From assembly GCA_016212825.1 (NCBI GenBank), contig JACRDS010000100.1, positions 1 through 43,145 on the forward strand: a stretch of 43,145 nt of DNA, read 5' to 3'. Positions 42,441 to 43,145 of this stretch are shown piece by piece (positions within the stretch are counted from its first letter, which is position 1; the number at the start of each line of letters is the position of its first letter). The notes below the pieces were generated by a model. The model ran no database searches and was not told the origin of the DNA. It saw only the letters and a list, made by a program, of their open reading frames with translations. Position numbers and translations under genes: made by a program. The stretch is from Elusimicrobiota bacterium. GTDB taxonomy: Bacteria; Elusimicrobiota; Elusimicrobia; UBA1565; UBA9628.

Positions 42441-43145
42441 ATGGATGCCGCCGCCGACCGCGCGCAGGAAGCACTTGCGTCCTCCTGGGACGTCCGGTCC
42501 ATCGGCCGCGCCCGCGGCGGGAGCCGGACCACCCCCCTCACGGAGCGGCGCTGGGCGCACGCCGTCGACTCCCATTGGCACCTCAGCACGACGGTGCGCT
42601 GCCAGCACCGCTGCATCTACTGCTACGAGGGGGACCGGACTGGATTCCACGACGTGCCGCTCAAGGATGCCAAGAGGCTGGTCTCCCTGGCCGCGGCCGA
42701 GGTCCCCATGGTGCTCTTCCTGGGGGCGGAGCCGACCCTCAACCCCCACATGCCCGAGCTCATCCGGCACGCGGTGCGCCTGGGCCTGCGGGCGGGCATC
42801 TCCACCAACGCCCTGTGCCTGGCGGACTGGGGTTATCTGGAGGAATTGCACCGGGCGGGATTGGACCTCGTGGAGTTCTCGTTCTCCTACCCGGACGCCG
42901 AGACCTACGCCAAGATCACGGGCGCGGCTCCAGCGAACTATGTCCGCCTGCTCCGGGCGGTCGAGAACCTCGCCCGATGGCAGGAGACGCTGGGCCGCAG
43001 CCGCTCCGGCGGGCTGTTCCCCAACATCGTGGTCAACGGTTACACGATCGACCGGCTCGAGGACACGCTCCGACAGCTGACCCGCCGCCTGACGCCCGGC
43101 CGCTTCATCCTGACCTTGCTGCGCCTGCACACCGCTCCGCACGCC
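42441..43145 (+). CDS. Radical SAM protein (island protein E), 5' part; continues beyond the window
   Basis: ATG 42441, two bases after the preceding stop, opens a frame that runs to the right edge (235 codons) without a stop. A 50-residue leader is followed by CQHRCIYC (C54, C58, C61), the radical SAM cluster motif, then FLGAEPTLNPHM, where the usual GGEP is GAEP, and the strands GISTNAL, VEFSFSY and NIVVNGYTID expected of the barrel. The C-terminal region and any auxiliary-cluster cysteines are outside the window. The close spacing places it in the same transcript as the NifH fusion, beta-like and cobalamin-type genes. Confidence 0.85.
   Translation, partial: MDAAADRAQEALASSWDVRSIGRARGGSRTTPLTERRWAHAVDSHWHLSTTVRCQHRCIYCYEGDRTGFHDVPLKDAKRLVSLAAAEVPMVLFLGAEPTLNPHMPELIRHAVRLGLRAGISTNALCLADWGYLEELHRAGLDLVEFSFSYPDAETYAKITGAAPANYVRLLRAVENLARWQETLGRSRSGGLFPNIVVNGYTIDRLEDTLRQLTRRLTPGRFILTLLRLHTAPHA

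Overview
The window is strongly GC-rich and densely coding, with no insertion sequence, no CRISPR array and no gene-free stretch longer than about 190 bases. It points to a Gram-negative bacterium: it has an RND pump with a TolC-like outer-membrane protein, a heptosyltransferase-like GT9 enzyme, an AmpG-like permease, IspH and GlnS. The combination of divergent nitrogenase paralogs with radical SAM genes, plus a long secreted low-complexity fusion protein, suggests Elusimicrobiota. That placement is an inference that I could not test.

Positions 1-6264 hold a peptide/glycan-type accessory region. It contains the tail of a radical SAM protein, a 42-residue peptide carrying a lasso-type leader motif (Y-x-x-P-x-L-x-x-x-G), a GT4 glycosyltransferase, an HPr-kinase-like protein, a broken SGNH hydrolase remnant, a sulfatase-superfamily enzyme and a stand-alone DUF4143-type ATPase with a palindromic promoter. 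Positions 6392-22322 are mostly housekeeping: a tRNA with anticodon CAT, glnS, a four-gene reverse-strand operon (GT9, metallophosphoesterase, TolC-like, RND permease), an M20 dipeptidase, a small secreted protein, ispH, a lone hypF, a sodium/solute symporter and an ADP-ribosylglycohydrolase. Positions 22330-29853, all on the reverse strand, hold an unusual 1118-residue protein fusing a PQ-loop-like membrane region, a uridine-kinase-like domain and a cytidine-deaminase domain, then a GspE-like ATPase with a damaged Walker A motif, an AmpG-like permease and a Cys-rich secreted protein.

Positions 30045-43145 are the most striking part: a nitrogenase-like/radical SAM island. It encodes two pairs of nitrogenase component-1-like subunits (31445-33103 with 33096-34511; the second half of 37274-39607 with 39604-40908). 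The only reductase is a NifH-like domain fused in one polypeptide to the second alpha-like subunit. Around them lie five radical SAM genes: 30045-31301, a tandem double-domain protein at 35319-37232, 34366-35322, a cobalamin-type protein at 40915-42438 interrupted by one in-frame TGA, and a partial one running off the right edge. The NifH part keeps its P-loop and both cluster cysteines, while FeMo-cofactor ligands are largely missing and no nifB/E/N is present. I infer a reductase complex acting on an unknown substrate, possibly a cofactor or RiPP-like product built by the radical SAM enzymes, rather than nitrogen fixation. I recall, without being able to check, that nitrogenase paralogs next to radical SAM genes have been reported from Elusimicrobiota; the fusion and the exact gene set deserve comparison with that work.

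Gene expression also has a recurrent signature: at five genes a -10 box lies exactly six bases before the start codon, predicting leaderless mRNAs. Operons elsewhere use ordinary overlaps (ATGA, GTGA, TGATG, TAATG).
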